From the NCBI RefSeq assembly GCF_004346265.1, contig NZ_SMAP01000002.1, forward strand, positions 248,001 through 312,000: a stretch of DNA of 64,000 bases. Reading direction: 5' to 3'. Both the position numbers and the translations under genes were made by a program. This DNA is from Thermomonas haemolytica. GTDB taxonomy: Bacteria > Pseudomonadota > Gammaproteobacteria > Xanthomonadales > Xanthomonadaceae. The notes beneath the pieces are model-generated. The model did no database searches. It was not told the origin of the DNA and was given only the letters and a program-made list of their open reading frames with translations. Positions 62,915 to 64,000 of the stretch are shown in pieces. How positions within the stretch are numbered: the stretch's first letter is position 1; every line of letters starts with the position of its first letter.

Positions 62915-64000
62915 GGCGGGATAACGCACCCCGGCCCGCGGACGACGGGCGCGAAGGCGCGGGCGCACGCCTGCTGGCGTGGTTGCCGGCGCTGCTGGTG
63001 GCGCAGCTGGTGCTGGCGCTGTGGGCGGGCGCGCGTGCGCTGCCGCCGGGCGCGGGCGTGGCGGCGTGGGCGCTGGCCGTGGCCGGGCAGCTGCTGTTCC
63101 TGCTGCGCGCGCTGCCGCTGCTGCTGCCGGCCAGCCTCGCGCTGGCCGCGCTCCCGGCGCGGCGCTGGGCGCTGCTGGGGGTCGGCGCCTGCTGGGCGCT
63201 GTTCCTGCTGGCGCAGGCGCTGCTGGAGCAGTACTTCCTCACCGCCGGCGTGGCGCTCGGCGCCGACCTGTTCGGCTACCGGCTGGAGGAAATCCGCACC
63301 ACCCTCGGCGGTGCCGGCGGCGAGCTCGGCCTCATCGGCGCGGTCGGCCTGCTGCTGCCGCTGCTGGTGCTGGCGGTGCTGCTCGCCTGGCGCGCACGCC
63401 GCCCTCGGCCGGCGCGGCGTGGCGTGCTGGCGGTGCTGGTGCTAGCCGGGCTGGCGGCCTGGGCGCTGCCGCTGGCGCCCGGCGTTTCCCTGCTGCGCGG
63501 CGAGGCGGTGCGCGCCGCGGCCACCAGCAAGGGGGCCTATTTCGTGGCCGACAGCCTGCGCTGGTGGCGCGCACGGGACATCCCCGCGATCGCCAGCGCC
63601 AGCGCCGCCGCGCCGACGGCGACCGTGGCGGCGGGCGGCGATCCGGCCTATCCCTTCCTGCATGCGGACGCCACCCCGGATGCGCTGGGCGCGTACTTCG
63701 GCCCCACCCGCGACGGCCGCCCGCCGAACGTGGTGGTGATCGTGGTCGAGGGCCTGGGCCGCTCGTTCTCCGGCCCGGAGGCGGCGCTCGGCAGCTTCAC
63801 CCCGTTCCTGGACGAACTGGTCGGGCGCAGCCTGTACTTCGACAACTTCCTCGCCAACCAGGGCCGCACCTTCGGCGTGCTGCCCTCGCTGCTGGCCTCG
63901 CTGCCGATGGCCGAGCAGGGCTTCACCGCGCTGGGCGCGGACATGCCCGCGCATGCCGGCCTGTTCAACGTGCTGCAGCGCCAGGGCTACCACACAGCGT
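62911..64000 (+). CDS. LTA-synthase-like sulfatase/phosphotransferase, N-terminal part (cut by window end)
   Basis: The open frame begins with a GTG overlapping the previous stop and runs off the window after 363 codons. The first 200 residues hold about five membrane segments. A periplasmic alkaline-phosphatase-superfamily domain then begins, with metal ligand E280 in VVVIVVEGLGRS and the nucleophile T320 in NQGRTFGVLPSLLASLP. Such enzymes transfer phosphoglycerol or phosphoethanolamine to glycans or lipids. In this operon it may decorate the polymer made by the upstream synthase. Confidence 0.85.
   Translation, partial: MRRDNAPRPADDGREGAGARLLAWLPALLVAQLVLALWAGARALPPGAGVAAWALAVAGQLLFLLRALPLLLPASLALAALPARRWALLGVGACWALFLLAQALLEQYFLTAGVALGADLFGYRLEEIRTTLGGAGGELGLIGAVGLLLPLLVLAVLLAWRARRPRPARRGVLAVLVLAGLAAWALPLAPGVSLLRGEAVRAAATSKGAYFVADSLRWWRARDIPAIASASAAAPTATVAAGGDPAYPFLHADATPDALGAYFGPTRDGRPPNVVVIVVEGLGRSFSGPEAALGSFTPFLDELVGRSLYFDNFLANQGRTFGVLPSLLASLPMAEQGFTALGADMPAHAGLFNVLQRQGYHTA

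Overview
The window is about 64 kb of very GC-rich chromosome, packed with genes on both strands. It most resembles a gammaproteobacterium of the Xanthomonadaceae/Lysobacteraceae (Lysobacter, Luteimonas, Thermomonas, Xanthomonas relatives). The pointers are OleB/OleC/OleD olefin genes, a split B12-dependent ribonucleotide reductase (nrdJa/nrdJb), a three-hairpin sX13-like small RNA behind polA, and many -10 boxes placed directly before start codons. No tRNA, rRNA, CRISPR array, intact insertion sequence or prophage was seen. Both edges cut genes.

Layout. 1-6.8 kb: cell-wall elongation block mrdA(partial)-rodA-mltB-rlpA-dacA followed by ybeD-lipB. 7-11 kb: the periplasmic protease Prc and two EamA/RarD transporters. 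11-15.7 kb (minus): HlyD-type adaptor, ATPase and two FtsX-type permeases, with a dual-hairpin repeat inside the operon. 15.9-19.6 kb: ABC-2 exporter plus a DesK/DesR-like two-component pair. 19.7-26.1 kb: small membrane protein, M17 aminopeptidase, HAD phosphatase, AI-2E-type permease with a YqjD/YqjE-like stress membrane set, and a DegP-type protease. 26.4-30.3 kb: NrdR-box-controlled nrdJa, a histone-H1-like gene, then nrdJb with a run of nine A. 30.3-32.05 kb: an AT-rich island carrying one uncharacterised coiled-coil protein. 32-44.3 kb: mostly single metabolic and housekeeping genes (esterase, YCII protein, lipocalin, fasciclin, threonine aldolase, EF-hand protein, YjdM, GAF-GGDEF, S33 peptidase, apt, HAD, SDR, frameshifted secreted protein, prpF). 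44.4-47.4 kb: polA and the small RNA. 47.5-53.3 kb: methyltransferase, oleB, SDR, YkgJ-like protein, oleC, oleD. 53.4-58.7 kb: DUF1328, ubiJ-ubiB, metal exporter, pseudouridine synthase, arfB, acyltransferase. 58.7-64 kb: a sigma-54-type promoter with an upstream 25-bp palindrome, then a translationally coupled operon HEAT-repeat protein / processive glycosyltransferase / TPR-YaiO outer-membrane barrel / LTA-synthase-like sulfatase (cut by the window end).

The most promising undescribed items are the 58.7-64 kb putative exopolysaccharide system with its promoter, the AT-rich single-gene island at 30.3-32.05 kb, the sX13-like RNA, and the possible slippage site in nrdJb.
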